Positions 54,862-62,643 of a stretch of DNA of 64,000 bases are shown piece by piece; positions within the stretch are counted from its first letter, which is position 1; each line of letters begins with the position of its first letter. The notes under the pieces are model-generated. The model was not told the origin of the DNA. It saw only the letters and a list, made by a program, of their open reading frames with translations, and searched no databases. Where the stretch lies: contig NZ_AZFK01000016.1 in the NCBI RefSeq assembly GCF_001435775.1, positions 1 through 64,000 on the forward strand, written 5' to 3'. The position numbers were made by a program, and so were the translations under genes. This DNA is from Limosilactobacillus ingluviei DSM 15946 (GTDB taxonomy: Bacteria; Bacillota; Bacilli; Lactobacillales; Lactobacillaceae).

Positions 54862-55541
54862 AAACGTTAGTTGTCGTGGGGCACCCGGCCTTGGCGGACT
54901 CAAGCACCCAGCCTTTTTTAAAGGCGTTGAGTCAGGATTTAGCGCTTTGGCACCCGTTAGCGGCACCGTTCGACCCCTACAATGAGCGGCAAGCATTATG
55001 GCAAGCCGACCGGATTATTCTCCAGTTTCCCTTGTATTGGTATAGCGTCCCGGCGATTATGAAACAGTGGCTGGATGAAATTTTTGATGACGCTTTGCTC
55101 GGACCGGATCATACCCGTTTAGCGGGGAAGGAATTAGGGGTAGTCGTGAGCTTGGGCCGGCCTAGGGATGAATTTGGCGCCGGTCAAAAGCAGGGGTTTA
55201 CGATCGATGAGTATTTGCGGCCCTTGCAAGGCTTGGCTCAAGCTACCGGGATGGGGTGGCTGCCACCGCTAGTGATCAGCCAATTTGCCTATCAAACCGA
55301 AGCTCAGCGCCAAGGTCTGGCGGTGGCCTACCAGCAGTATCTAACGCTGCCCCAACCCAGTCGGTTTGCGGATCGCGTACAGTGGTTGGCCACGCGGTTA
55401 GACCAGTTGGCCCAGCAAGTGACGGCCCCAAAAGAGCGCCAAAAATTGGCGCAACTGCGCGCGGTGCTGTTGGCTCAACAAGCCGAATTGGATGATTTAA
55501 CCGCGAACCTGCGCTTGGTACGTGAAACGGAGGAATTTTAA
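54858..55541 (+). CDS. NAD(P)H oxidoreductase, flavodoxin fold, with a helical C-terminal extension
   Basis: A 227-residue flavin-dependent quinone/NADPH reductase of the KefF/YwrO/MdaB group. The fold is marked by KTLVVVGHPALADS and the flavin loop LQFPLYWYSVPAIMKQWLDEI. Relatives end near residue 180; here about 45 residues of probable helix follow, from WLATRLDQLAQQ to DDLTANLR. GGGGGG lies 6 bases before the ATG; a GTG five codons upstream is part of that region. Its stop overlaps the start of a 57-residue protein that resembles this extension. Confidence 0.9.
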   Translation: MKTLVVVGHPALADSSTQPFLKALSQDLALWHPLAAPFDPYNERQALWQADRIILQFPLYWYSVPAIMKQWLDEIFDDALLGPDHTRLAGKELGVVVSLGRPRDEFGAGQKQGFTIDEYLRPLQGLAQATGMGWLPPLVISQFAYQTEAQRQGLAVAYQQYLTLPQPSRFADRVQWLATRLDQLAQQVTAPKERQKLAQLRAVLLAQQAELDDLTANLRLVRETEEF

Positions 55542-55714
55542 TGAATGAGGAATGGGTGAACCAAACGGTAGCGGAATTACAAGCCGCGTTGCCAGCTTAT
55601 GCGGACCGGGCGCTTTTGGCCCAATTGCAGGTGGTATTAGCTGAGCAACAGCACCGGTTGGATTTGGCCGCCGCCGAATTGGATGGCCGGGCGTGGAGCA
55701 AACGGAATTGGTAA
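55541..55714 (+). CDS. 57-residue helical protein, paralogue of the upstream C-terminal extension
   Basis: It starts at the TAATG overlap with the oxidoreductase gene, with GGAGG seven bases upstream, and ends KRNW before a TAA. The sequence is a probable amphipathic helix pair. Aligned without gaps to the last part of the oxidoreductase from WLATRL, about 16 of 44 positions are identical, including LAQL, VL, QQ and LD. It may pair with that extension. No family is recognised. Confidence 0.75.
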   Translation: MNEEWVNQTVAELQAALPAYADRALLAQLQVVLAEQQHRLDLAAAELDGRAWSKRNW

Positions 55715-55801
55715 AGCCAAACCAAGCCGGCCCACTGGCTGGCGATCCCAACGGATGACCAAAAAGCTGAAGGGCTGCAAGCGAAAAAGTTTCATTTTTC
55801 C

Positions 55802-55858
55802 TTTACAAAGTTAAGCGAATATTATAAGATACTTAACGTGATTTTGTTCGTTAATAAT
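55802..55858 (+). promoter_or_regulatory. Promoter of the purine permease gene, possible PurBox
   Basis: TTTACA (55802), a 17-base spacer and TAAGAT (55825). The spacer contains GCGAATATT, and the inverse TTCGTTAA lies at about 55848, both similar to half-sites of the PurR box (CGAA core). No purine riboswitch was found. Regulation by PurR is inferred. Confidence 0.45.
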
Positions 55859-55876
55859 TGGAAAGGGAGAGAAACT

Positions 55877-57187
55877 GTGACTTGGTTGAACAGCTACTTT
55901 CAGTTAGATAAGCTTAATACTACGATTAAGCGGGAAATTTTGGCCGGGATTACGACCTTTATTTCCATGTCGTATATTTTATTTGTAAACCCGAACGTTT
56001 TGGGAGCAGCGAAGATGGACACGGGGGCAGTCTTTACAGCGACAGCCTTGGCTAGTGCGTTGGGCTGTTTGTTGATGGGCTTCTTAGCGCGGTACCCGAT
56101 TGCGACGGCGCCGGCGTTGGGGATTAATGCCTTTTTCTCCTACTCCGTGGTGATTGGCATGGGGGTGGACTGGCAAACTGCCCTGGCTGGGGTCTTTGTT
56201 GCGTCGTTAATCTTTTTGCTGATTACGATCTTTAAGTTGCGGGAAATGATCATTAATGCGATTCCCAGCGATTTAAAGTACGCCATTTCCAGTGGGATTG
56301 GCCTCTTTATTGCTTTTTTGGGCTTGCACCAAGGGGGCTTGGTCATAGCGAATAAGTCGACGGTCGTTGGCCTGGGTTCTTTTACCACGCCAACGACTTG
56401 GTTGACCATCTTTGGTTTATTGGTGACGACGATTTTGATGATCCGGAAGGTACCAGGGGCGATTTTCATTGGAATGTTTTTGACGGCCGGCCTGGGCCTG
56501 GTAACCGGGCTGATCAAAATGCCGGCGCGGTTGATTTCGGGTGCGCCAAGCTTAGCCCCAACCTTTGGGGTAGCCGTCAAGCACGTCGGCGAAATTAATA
56601 CCCCGCAAATGTGGGTTGTGGTCTTAACCTTCTTATTGGTAACCTTTTTTGATACCGCGGGGACATTAGTTGGCTTGGCCCAACAAGCGGGTTTCATGCG
56701 CAATAACCAAATGCCCCGGGTCGGGAAGGCCTTGATGTCTGATTCGACGGCGATGTTAGCTGGGTCGATTTTTGGGACTTCGCCCGTGGGGGCCTACGTT
56801 GAATCCTCAGCGGGGATTGCCGTTGGGGGGCGTTCAGGATTAACGGCCGTGGTTACAGGGATCTGCTTCTTGGTGGGGACGTTATTCTCACCGTTGCTGA
56901 CGGTGGTCACCGACCAAGTGACGGCGCCGGCCTTGATTATTGTCGGGGTCTTAATGGCCCAATCACTGAAGTACGTCGATTGGGGTCACTTAGAAGTGGC
57001 CGTGCCATCATTTTTGATTGTTTTGGGGATGCCACTGACTTACAGCATTTCTGACGGGATGGCCTTAGGGCTGATCATGTACCCAATTTGTATGATTGCC
57101 GCTAAGCGCGGTCGGGAGGTCCACCCGATTATGTACGCCCTGTTCTTTATCTTCATTATTTTTATGTGGGTTTTGACGGTGGGATAA
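55877..57187 (+). CDS. Purine permease of the NCS2/AzgA type
   Basis: Probable adenine or guanine/hypoxanthine importer, 436 residues and about twelve to fourteen membrane segments. Typical parts are ITTFISMSYILFVNPNVL, TATALASALGCLLMGF, the Asn-rich ALGINAFFSY and GTSPVGAYVESSAGI, which contributes to the substrate site. The start is GTG at 55877 with GGGAG seven bases upstream; the frame is open 13 codons further. It is monocistronic, with a terminator at 57197. Confidence 0.92.
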   Translation: MTWLNSYFQLDKLNTTIKREILAGITTFISMSYILFVNPNVLGAAKMDTGAVFTATALASALGCLLMGFLARYPIATAPALGINAFFSYSVVIGMGVDWQTALAGVFVASLIFLLITIFKLREMIINAIPSDLKYAISSGIGLFIAFLGLHQGGLVIANKSTVVGLGSFTTPTTWLTIFGLLVTTILMIRKVPGAIFIGMFLTAGLGLVTGLIKMPARLISGAPSLAPTFGVAVKHVGEINTPQMWVVVLTFLLVTFFDTAGTLVGLAQQAGFMRNNQMPRVGKALMSDSTAMLAGSIFGTSPVGAYVESSAGIAVGGRSGLTAVVTGICFLVGTLFSPLLTVVTDQVTAPALIIVGVLMAQSLKYVDWGHLEVAVPSFLIVLGMPLTYSISDGMALGLIMYPICMIAAKRGREVHPIMYALFFIFIIFMWVLTVG

Positions 57188-57196
57188 CTTGATTGA

Positions 57197-57246
57197 CAAA
57201 GGGGACTAGTGAGAGAAGGATCTTTTCTCACCAGTCCTTTTTTGGT
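57197..57246 (+). terminator. Terminator after the purine permease
   Basis: AAAGGGGACTAGTGAGA pairs with TCTCACCAGTCCTTT (small bulge), followed by TTT. Confidence 0.75.
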
Positions 57247-57309
57247 ATTTTGGGCCGGATTTTTCTATAATAAAAAGAAAAGTGTTTTAGCAGCAAGGAG
57301 GAAGTTGAA

Positions 57310-59205
57310 ATGACAATTGATGTAGCAGCCGTCCGGCAAGATTTATATCAAGCCGTCAATGGCGATTGGGTCAAACAAGCGCAAATTCCGGCCGATAAGC
57401 CCGCGACCGGCGGCTTTAACGACTTGGTCGATGGGATTGAAAAGCAATTGATGGCCGATTTGGATGCCATGCTGACGACCCCACCAACGGATGCTAAATT
57501 ACAGCAAGCGGTCCAATTGTATGCGTTGGCGAAAGACTTTACGCGCCGGGAGCAAGAAGGGGTGGCCCCCTTGCAAGCGCGACTGGCCGAGATTGAGGCC
57601 CTGGATTCGTATGCAGATGTGCAACCCCACTTGGTAGCGTGGACCTTAAGCGGGGAAGCGCTCCCCGTCGCCTTTGACGTTGACGCGGACATGAAAAATG
57701 CCCAGGTCAACGCTTTGTTTGCCGGGGCTCCCGGCTTGATTTTACCGGATAAGACTTACTACGAGTCAACAAATGAACAGGGGCCACAATTGCTGGAGGT
57801 TTGGCGGCAAATGACCACCAAGTTGTTGGCGAAGTTGGGCTACTCCTCTGCTGACCAACAGCGGTTGGTAGAGCAAACCATCGCCTTTGATGCGCGAATT
57901 GCGCCCCATGTAAAGAGCCGTGAAGAAGCCGCGGACTACAGCAAGATGTACAATCCCCAATCATTGGCGGAATTTGTTGGCCACACTACCCAACTGGATC
58001 TGCAAGCATGGATTACTGCTTTGCTTGGTCAAACCCCAACGCAAGTCATTGTGACGGAACCGGAATACTATGCCGCCTTAGACGGGCTGCTGCGGGATCA
58101 CTTTGCCGAATTTAAAGCTTGGTTGTTGGTGAACCGGGTCTTGGGTGAAGCCAGCTTCCTCACGGATGAATGCCGGATTTTAGCGGGGGAATACGGTCGG
58201 GCCCTGTCGGGGAGTCAAGCCCCGATTAGTCAGGCCAAATCGGCCTATTACCTGACGAACGGCTACTTTAGTCAGGTTGTGGGCGGCTACTATGCGCATC
58301 GCTATTTTGGGGCGCAAGCGAAGGCCGATGTGGAACACATGGTGCACCAAATGATCGCCGTCTACAAGGCCCGGCTGCAAGCCAACGATTGGTTGAGTCC
58401 AGCGACGCGGCAAAAGGCAATTACCAAGTTGGATCACCTTGGGGTGCAAGTGGGCTACCCAGACCAGATTCCCGCCCTGTATGACCGGTTGCAAGTGGAT
58501 CCGCACCAAACCTTGCTGGCTAATGTCCTGGCGTTGACAAAAGTGCAACGCCAAGACCTGTTTGCCCGTTTCAATCAGCCCGTGGATCGGTTGCGGTGGG
58601 AAATGAGCCCGGCGACGGTCAATGCTTACTTCCATCCCTTCAAGAATATCATTGTTTTTCCCGCGGCAGTTTTACAAGCGCCGTTCTACAGTCTGACCCA
58701 ATCCAGCAGCCAAAATTACGGTGGCATTGGGGCGGTGATTGCCCATGAAATCTCACATGCCTTCGATAATAACGGGGCGTTGTTTGATGAATACGGGAAC
58801 TTGAGCAATTGGTGGACGGCTGAGGATGCCGCGCACTTCAAGCAACTGGCCCAACGGATGATTGATGAATTTGATGGCTTGCCGTTTGCTGGTCAAACAG
58901 TTAACGGGAAACTCACGGTGTCAGAAAACATTGCTGATGCCGGCGGTTTGAGCTGCGCGCTTAGTGCCGCGAAGACCGAAGCTGATTTTGATGCCCAGGC
59001 CTTCTTCATTAATTGGGCCCGGGTTTGGCGTACCAAGGCGCGCAAGGAGTATCAACAATTGCTACTGGCAATCGATGTGCATGCGCCGCAAAAATTACGG
59101 GCGAACGTTCAAGTGCAAAACCTGGCGGACTTTTACCAGGCGTTTGGGGTCCAACCTGGCGATCCGATGTACCTGGCCCCTGACCAACGCGTAAATATTT
59201 GGTGA
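57310..59205 (+). CDS. pepO: Neutral endopeptidase PepO (M13 family)
   Basis: A cytoplasmic zinc endopeptidase of 631 residues that trims oligopeptides in lactic acid bacteria. The zinc motif H479-E480-IS-H483 (VIAHEISHAFD) and E539 in SENIADAGG are present, as is the substrate-binding NAYFHPFKNIIVFPAAVLQ. It has no signal peptide, consistent with intracellular PepO. GGAGG precedes the ATG. The next gene, a macro-domain protein, starts at or just after its stop codon. Confidence 0.96.
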   Translation: MTIDVAAVRQDLYQAVNGDWVKQAQIPADKPATGGFNDLVDGIEKQLMADLDAMLTTPPTDAKLQQAVQLYALAKDFTRREQEGVAPLQARLAEIEALDSYADVQPHLVAWTLSGEALPVAFDVDADMKNAQVNALFAGAPGLILPDKTYYESTNEQGPQLLEVWRQMTTKLLAKLGYSSADQQRLVEQTIAFDARIAPHVKSREEAADYSKMYNPQSLAEFVGHTTQLDLQAWITALLGQTPTQVIVTEPEYYAALDGLLRDHFAEFKAWLLVNRVLGEASFLTDECRILAGEYGRALSGSQAPISQAKSAYYLTNGYFSQVVGGYYAHRYFGAQAKADVEHMVHQMIAVYKARLQANDWLSPATRQKAITKLDHLGVQVGYPDQIPALYDRLQVDPHQTLLANVLALTKVQRQDLFARFNQPVDRLRWEMSPATVNAYFHPFKNIIVFPAAVLQAPFYSLTQSSSQNYGGIGAVIAHEISHAFDNNGALFDEYGNLSNWWTAEDAAHFKQLAQRMIDEFDGLPFAGQTVNGKLTVSENIADAGGLSCALSAAKTEADFDAQAFFINWARVWRTKARKEYQQLLLAIDVHAPQKLRANVQVQNLADFYQAFGVQPGDPMYLAPDQRVNIW

Positions 59206-59210
59206 GCATG

Positions 59211-59732
59211 ATGGGGCGGTTAATTATTAAACAAGGTGATATAACGCTGGAACGAGTTGATACGATTGTGAATGCGGCGAATACAACGCTAATGGGTGGG
59301 GGCGGCGTTGATGGGGCGATTCATCGGGCCGCGGGGCCAGCCTTGGACGTGGCCTGTGCCCGCCTGCACGGCTGTCCAACCGGTGAGGCCCGTTTGACCC
59401 CAGGGTTTGCGCTGCCCGCCCGGTATATTATTCATACCCCGGGTCCCGTCTGGCAAGGAGGGCAGCACAACGAGGCGCAGTTGTTGGCTAACTCATATCG
59501 TAACAGCCTGCGGTTAGCAGTGGCCCATGGTTGTCAAACGGTGGCGTTTCCTTCGATCAGCACGGGAGTTTATGCCTATCCGGTGGCTAAAGCCGCCCAA
59601 GTGGCCATTGCGACCATTAAGACGGCATTAGCCCAGTGGCCCCAACTGCGGGAGGTCCGGCTGGTGTGCTTTGATGAGCAGACGTATCACGCTTACCAAC
59701 GGGCGGCGCAAGTAGCGCTAGGTAACAATTGA
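59211..59732 (+). CDS. Macro-domain protein (ADP-ribose deacylase/hydrolase type)
   Basis: A 173-residue MacroD/YmdB-like enzyme, expected to bind ADP-ribose and hydrolyse O-acetyl-ADP-ribose or remove ADP-ribose. The motifs are complete: QGDIT, VNAANTTLMGGGGVDGAIH, TPGFALPARYIIHTPGP and FPSISTGVYAYP. No strong ribosome site is visible; in-frame TTG and GTG codons at 59199 and 59202 overlap the pepO end and tandem ATGs lie at 59208 and 59211. Translation is probably coupled to pepO, and the start is uncertain by a few codons. Confidence 0.9.
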   Translation: MGRLIIKQGDITLERVDTIVNAANTTLMGGGGVDGAIHRAAGPALDVACARLHGCPTGEARLTPGFALPARYIIHTPGPVWQGGQHNEAQLLANSYRNSLRLAVAHGCQTVAFPSISTGVYAYPVAKAAQVAIATIKTALAQWPQLREVRLVCFDEQTYHAYQRAAQVALGNN

Positions 59733-59742
59733 TGATCAAACC

Positions 59743-59781
59743 AGAGTGGGGAGCGAAAATGCCATTTTCGCTCCCCACTCT
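59743..59781. terminator. Perfect 19-base inverted repeat after the macro-domain gene
   Basis: AGAGTGGGGAGCGAAAATG and its exact complement are separated by one base. There is no long T-run on either side. It lies between convergent genes and directly next to the parS-like site. Confidence 0.65.
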
Positions 59782-59783
59782 AG

Positions 59784-59799
59784 TGTTTCACATGAAACA
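59784..59799. other. parS-like centromere site
   Basis: TGTTTCACATGAAACA matches the bacterial parS consensus TGTTNCACGTGAAACA at 15 of 16 positions and has 7-base arms that are exact inverted repeats. It lies about 33 kb from dnaA, within the origin-proximal zone where parS sites occur. ParB loading here is inferred. Confidence 0.75.
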
Positions 59800-59801
59800 T
59801 G

Positions 59802-60554
59802 TTAAATTTTCACGCCCATCGCTTGGGCATAGGCGACTTCCTGGGCGCTGACGCGTTGGCGTTCTTGTTCGTTGTACCAAGGTGAAATGGTAAAGGCCAG
59901 CAGGTCGTTAAGGACGTAAATCGAACTGTTGATGGCCATGGCCAGGGTGGCCGAACCCTGGCGGAAGGAAATGAACCAAAGGACCAATTGTGCGATCCCC
60001 GAAGCCAGCCACCAGAAGTACTGATTATTGTACCGCAAGAAGCAGATAACCCCGGCGGAGAGGCTGATGGAAAAACTGATGGCATCAATCCATGGCCGGG
60101 GATCATCAGTCCACCGGGCAAGCAGGGTGCCGGAAAGCACGTAGACAGCCGCCGTAGCGACTAAGGCAACGCACCAACTCCGCCAAGTAAAGCGGCGGAT
60201 CTTAGCGGCTAAGTTGAGATTCCAATTGCTGGACAGTAAAACTGGAATATCTAAGGTGATTACGTAGGCCAGCTGCTCAAAAATACTCAGATAGTTCTTG
60301 GCATGGAAGCCAGCAATGGCAAAACAAAGAGCTGATAAAAGGCCTAACCAACCGTTAACGGATTTGGTGGCATTAATAGCGAGCACGCATAGCACCCCTA
60401 AATTAGTTCCGATAAAAGTAATCAAAGTGAGCCAGGTAAGCGGTGCATTAACGAGTGTCATGAGTTGACAGCCCAAGCTAAAAAAGAACAGGTAGTAGTT
60501 TTGTTGGGGCCACCCTTGTAACTGATGGCGTAAAAAATGCCAGTAATTCTTCAT
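59802..60554 (-). CDS. pnuC: Nicotinamide riboside transporter PnuC family
   Basis: A 250-residue membrane protein with about seven helices. The C-terminal PnuC signature is visible (YFWWLASGIAQLVLWF, then the loop FRQGSATLAMAINSSIYVLNDL). It should import nicotinamide riboside for NAD synthesis; other PnuX branches carry other vitamins, so the substrate is inferred. AGAGAGG precedes the ATG. A promoter lies near 60648-60675 and the leader can form two competing hairpins. Confidence 0.92.
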   Translation of the reverse strand: MKNYWHFLRHQLQGWPQQNYYLFFFSLGCQLMTLVNAPLTWLTLITFIGTNLGVLCVLAINATKSVNGWLGLLSALCFAIAGFHAKNYLSIFEQLAYVITLDIPVLLSSNWNLNLAAKIRRFTWRSWCVALVATAAVYVLSGTLLARWTDDPRPWIDAISFSISLSAGVICFLRYNNQYFWWLASGIAQLVLWFISFRQGSATLAMAINSSIYVLNDLLAFTISPWYNEQERQRVSAQEVAYAQAMGVKI

Positions 60555-60569
60555 GATGATAATTCCTCT

Positions 60570-60631
60570 CTTAAACCCAAGATCTGGTGGTCAGCGCGCT
60601 ATTTTGTGGTTAAAGACCACAAGATCTAGGA
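60570..60631 (-). promoter_or_regulatory. pnuC leader with competing hairpins
   Basis: On the minus strand, TTGTGGT pairs locally with ACCACAA. The longer segment AGATCTTGTGGTC, which includes it, pairs with GACCACCAGATCT (12 of 13) further downstream. The two structures exclude each other and the second ends about 25 bases before the ribosome site. The promoter is TTGTCT-16-TATACT. A metabolite- or protein-controlled switch is inferred. Confidence 0.5.
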
Positions 60632-60764
60632 AAATACAACGAGAATTAGTATAGCATCTTCAACGCGAAAGACAAGCAGTTAATTAGACGCCAATCAGGT
60701 GATGTGTCTATTAGATTCGGGGAGCCAGCCCAATGAAACCCGTTCCGGTTTGTGCAAGAAAAAA

Positions 60765-61262
60765 TTAATCAGCCCCGAACCCCGCCGCGGCAGTTGATCG
60801 GACGTTAAGGATTTTAACCTGGTAGGTGCCGGCGGGGGCCGTGACGATGACGACTTCGCCCGCTTGGTGGTGACTGAGCGCTTGACCGAGGGGCGAGTCA
60901 AAGGCTAGTTTTTGCTGGTGTAAATCGGCTTCTTGGCGGCCCACCAATTGGTAAGTGACTTGAGAATGATCATCCAAAAATTCGAGGGTCACCCAATTGC
61001 CCAGGTCAATTGCCCCGTCGGTGCGCGGGGTGACGATTTGGGCGTATTTCAGCTGTTTGTCGAGGTACCGCAAGCGGCTGTCTAAATGTCGCAAATCCCG
61101 TTTGGCACTGCTGTATTCCGTATTTTCCGACAGGTCCCCCAGGGCGCGGGCGGCTTTGAGGCGCGCGACCAGGGTCGGCCGCTTGGCTTTCAGGGTAGCA
61201 ATCTGTTCTTCCAAGGCGGCATAGCCAGCCGGGGTCATTTTTTGAAAGTAAATTTTGGTCAT
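60765..61262 (-). CDS. GreA/GreB-family transcript cleavage factor
   Basis: A 165-residue protein that rescues backtracked RNA polymerase. The N-terminal coiled coil (about 12-80) has the acidic tip GDLSENTEY that enters the secondary channel, and the C-terminal FKBP-like domain has PLGQALSHHQAGEVVIVTAPAG. The start MTKIYFQKMTPAGY follows AAAGGA at 9 bases; the open frame extends 22 codons further. The usual lactobacillus greA lies elsewhere, so this may be a second copy; that cannot be tested here. It is monocistronic. Confidence 0.9.
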   Translation of the reverse strand: MTKIYFQKMTPAGYAALEEQIATLKAKRPTLVARLKAARALGDLSENTEYSSAKRDLRHLDSRLRYLDKQLKYAQIVTPRTDGAIDLGNWVTLEFLDDHSQVTYQLVGRQEADLHQQKLAFDSPLGQALSHHQAGEVVIVTAPAGTYQVKILNVRSTAAAGFGAD

Positions 61263-61346
61263 CAGTAAGGTTCCTTTCGTGCTTTTTGTTGCCATTATGG
61301 TAAGATTAGCAACGGAAAACAAGTTCAAAGAAGGGGATTTTTAGCG

Positions 61347-61670
61347 ATGAGTATTGAAATTCCAGAAAACATGGAAGAAGTCGCGATGAAGATCGCGCGG
61401 GCGCAAGTACGCGGGGAACATTTAACCCAACGGATGGTAATTGAAACGGCGGTCACGGAAATTTTGCAGTCCTTTATGGATGAAGCTTTGGAAGGTCATT
61501 ATGATGACGTTAAATTAGAAGGCTCCGCCTTAGTCGTATATGACTTTATGGGCCAAGAAGAAGGTCGCGTGACGCCGGAAGTCGACTGGGTCAGTGACTT
61601 TCAGGCCGATGCCGATGCCGTGATTGACAAACTCTTAGCGGCCGTGGGCCAAATTGTGCGGGGCCGGTAA
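61347..61670 (+). CDS. Small acidic protein of unknown function
   Basis: A 107-residue soluble, mostly helical acidic protein (MSIEIPENMEEVAMKIARAQ, ending LLAAVGQIVRGR). AAGGGG lies 10 bases before the ATG. No known domain is recognised. It is divergent from the GreA-type gene and is followed by the promoter of the amino-acid importer. Confidence 0.72.
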   Translation: MSIEIPENMEEVAMKIARAQVRGEHLTQRMVIETAVTEILQSFMDEALEGHYDDVKLEGSALVVYDFMGQEEGRVTPEVDWVSDFQADADAVIDKLLAAVGQIVRGR

Positions 61671-61691
61671 GGACTTTTCCGGGGTTTTGTC

Positions 61692-61720
61692 TTGACGGGG
61701 CCCAGGGAGTTCGGTAAACT
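61692..61720 (+). promoter_or_regulatory. Promoter of the amino-acid ABC importer
   Basis: TTGACG, a 17-base spacer and TAAACT, about 50 bases before the substrate-binding protein gene. Confidence 0.7.
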
Positions 61721-61768
61721 ACTTATTGTTTGTAAGTATGTTGGCAAAACAGTAAGGAGGATTTACCA

Positions 61769-62566
61769 ATGAAAAAGTTGATGAAACGCTTGGGACTCGC
61801 TGCGGCAGGGATTTTAATGGTCTATGGTTTGGCAGCGTGTGGTAAGCAAGCCAGTTCGACTCAACCGCAGTTGGTAAGCAAAGGGACCTTGACCGTGGGG
61901 TTGGAAGGAACCTATGCCCCTTACTCTTACCGCCAAAACGGTAAGCTGACTGGGTTTGAAGTTGAACTCGCCCAACAATTGGCGAAGAAGATGGGCTACA
62001 AGGTTAAGTTTGTGCCAACCAAGTGGGACTCTTTGATTGCCGGGGTTGGGGCCAAGAAGTTTGATTTGGCCATCAACGATATTGCGATGACCCCGGAACG
62101 GAAGAAGGCTTACCGCTTCTCGGATCCATACATTTACTCGAAGTCAGCCTTGATTATGAAAAAGGATGACCAAGCAATTAAGCAAGTTGGCGACATTAAG
62201 GGCCAAAAGATTGCGGCGGCAACGGGAACGGCCAACGCGGATAATGTGAAAAAATTTGGTGGTCAAAACGTCTCTTCGACCGACTTTGCCACGGCGATGA
62301 GCCTGGTGCGGGAAGGACGGGTGGCCGCAGCCATGAATTCGAAGGAAGCCTTTTTGTACTACCAAAAGTCAACCGGCGCTTCGGATTTGAAGTACCAAGA
62401 AATTCCAACCAGCAAGATTAAGGAACAACCAATTGGAATCTTAATGGGCAAGAATAATGCGGGGCTGCAAAAGAAGGTTAACAAGGCCTTGGCAGAATTA
62501 CGCAAGGATGGGACGTTGACCCGTTTGTCCGAGAAGTACTTTGATGGTGACATTACCAAGCCGTAG
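61769..62566 (+). CDS. Amino-acid ABC transporter substrate-binding lipoprotein
   Basis: A 265-residue lipoprotein anchored on the outer membrane face by Cys24 (lipobox GLAAC). The family 3 solute-binding fold covers about 38-262: TLTVGLEGTYAPYSYRQNGKLTGFEVELAQ, KWDSLIAGVGAKKFDLAIND and the domain-closing RFSDPYIYS. The substrate is a polar amino acid or cystine by similarity of this class. AAGGAGG precedes the ATG. A terminator hairpin follows, so more binding protein than permease should be made. Confidence 0.9.
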   Translation: MKKLMKRLGLAAAGILMVYGLAACGKQASSTQPQLVSKGTLTVGLEGTYAPYSYRQNGKLTGFEVELAQQLAKKMGYKVKFVPTKWDSLIAGVGAKKFDLAINDIAMTPERKKAYRFSDPYIYSKSALIMKKDDQAIKQVGDIKGQKIAAATGTANADNVKKFGGQNVSSTDFATAMSLVREGRVAAAMNSKEAFLYYQKSTGASDLKYQEIPTSKIKEQPIGILMGKNNAGLQKKVNKALAELRKDGTLTRLSEKYFDGDITKP

Positions 62567-62572
62567 TCAAAG

Positions 62573-62623
62573 ACCAGGCCGTAGCAAGGGTGAGCCTTTG
62601 TTGCGGCCTTTTTGGCAATTTAA
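62573..62623 (+). terminator. Partial terminator between binding protein and permease genes
   Basis: AGGCCGTAGCAA pairs with TTGTTGCGGCCT (wobbles) and five T follow. Because permease and ATPase genes come next without another clear promoter, it probably lets part of transcription pass. Confidence 0.65.
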
Positions 62624-62643
62624 ACAACGAGAAAGGAATTATT

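Noticed and set aside
55715-55876. Purine riboswitch ahead of the purine permease
   Set aside because: The conserved loops and three-way junction of purine riboswitches are not visible; only PurBox-like half-sites are.
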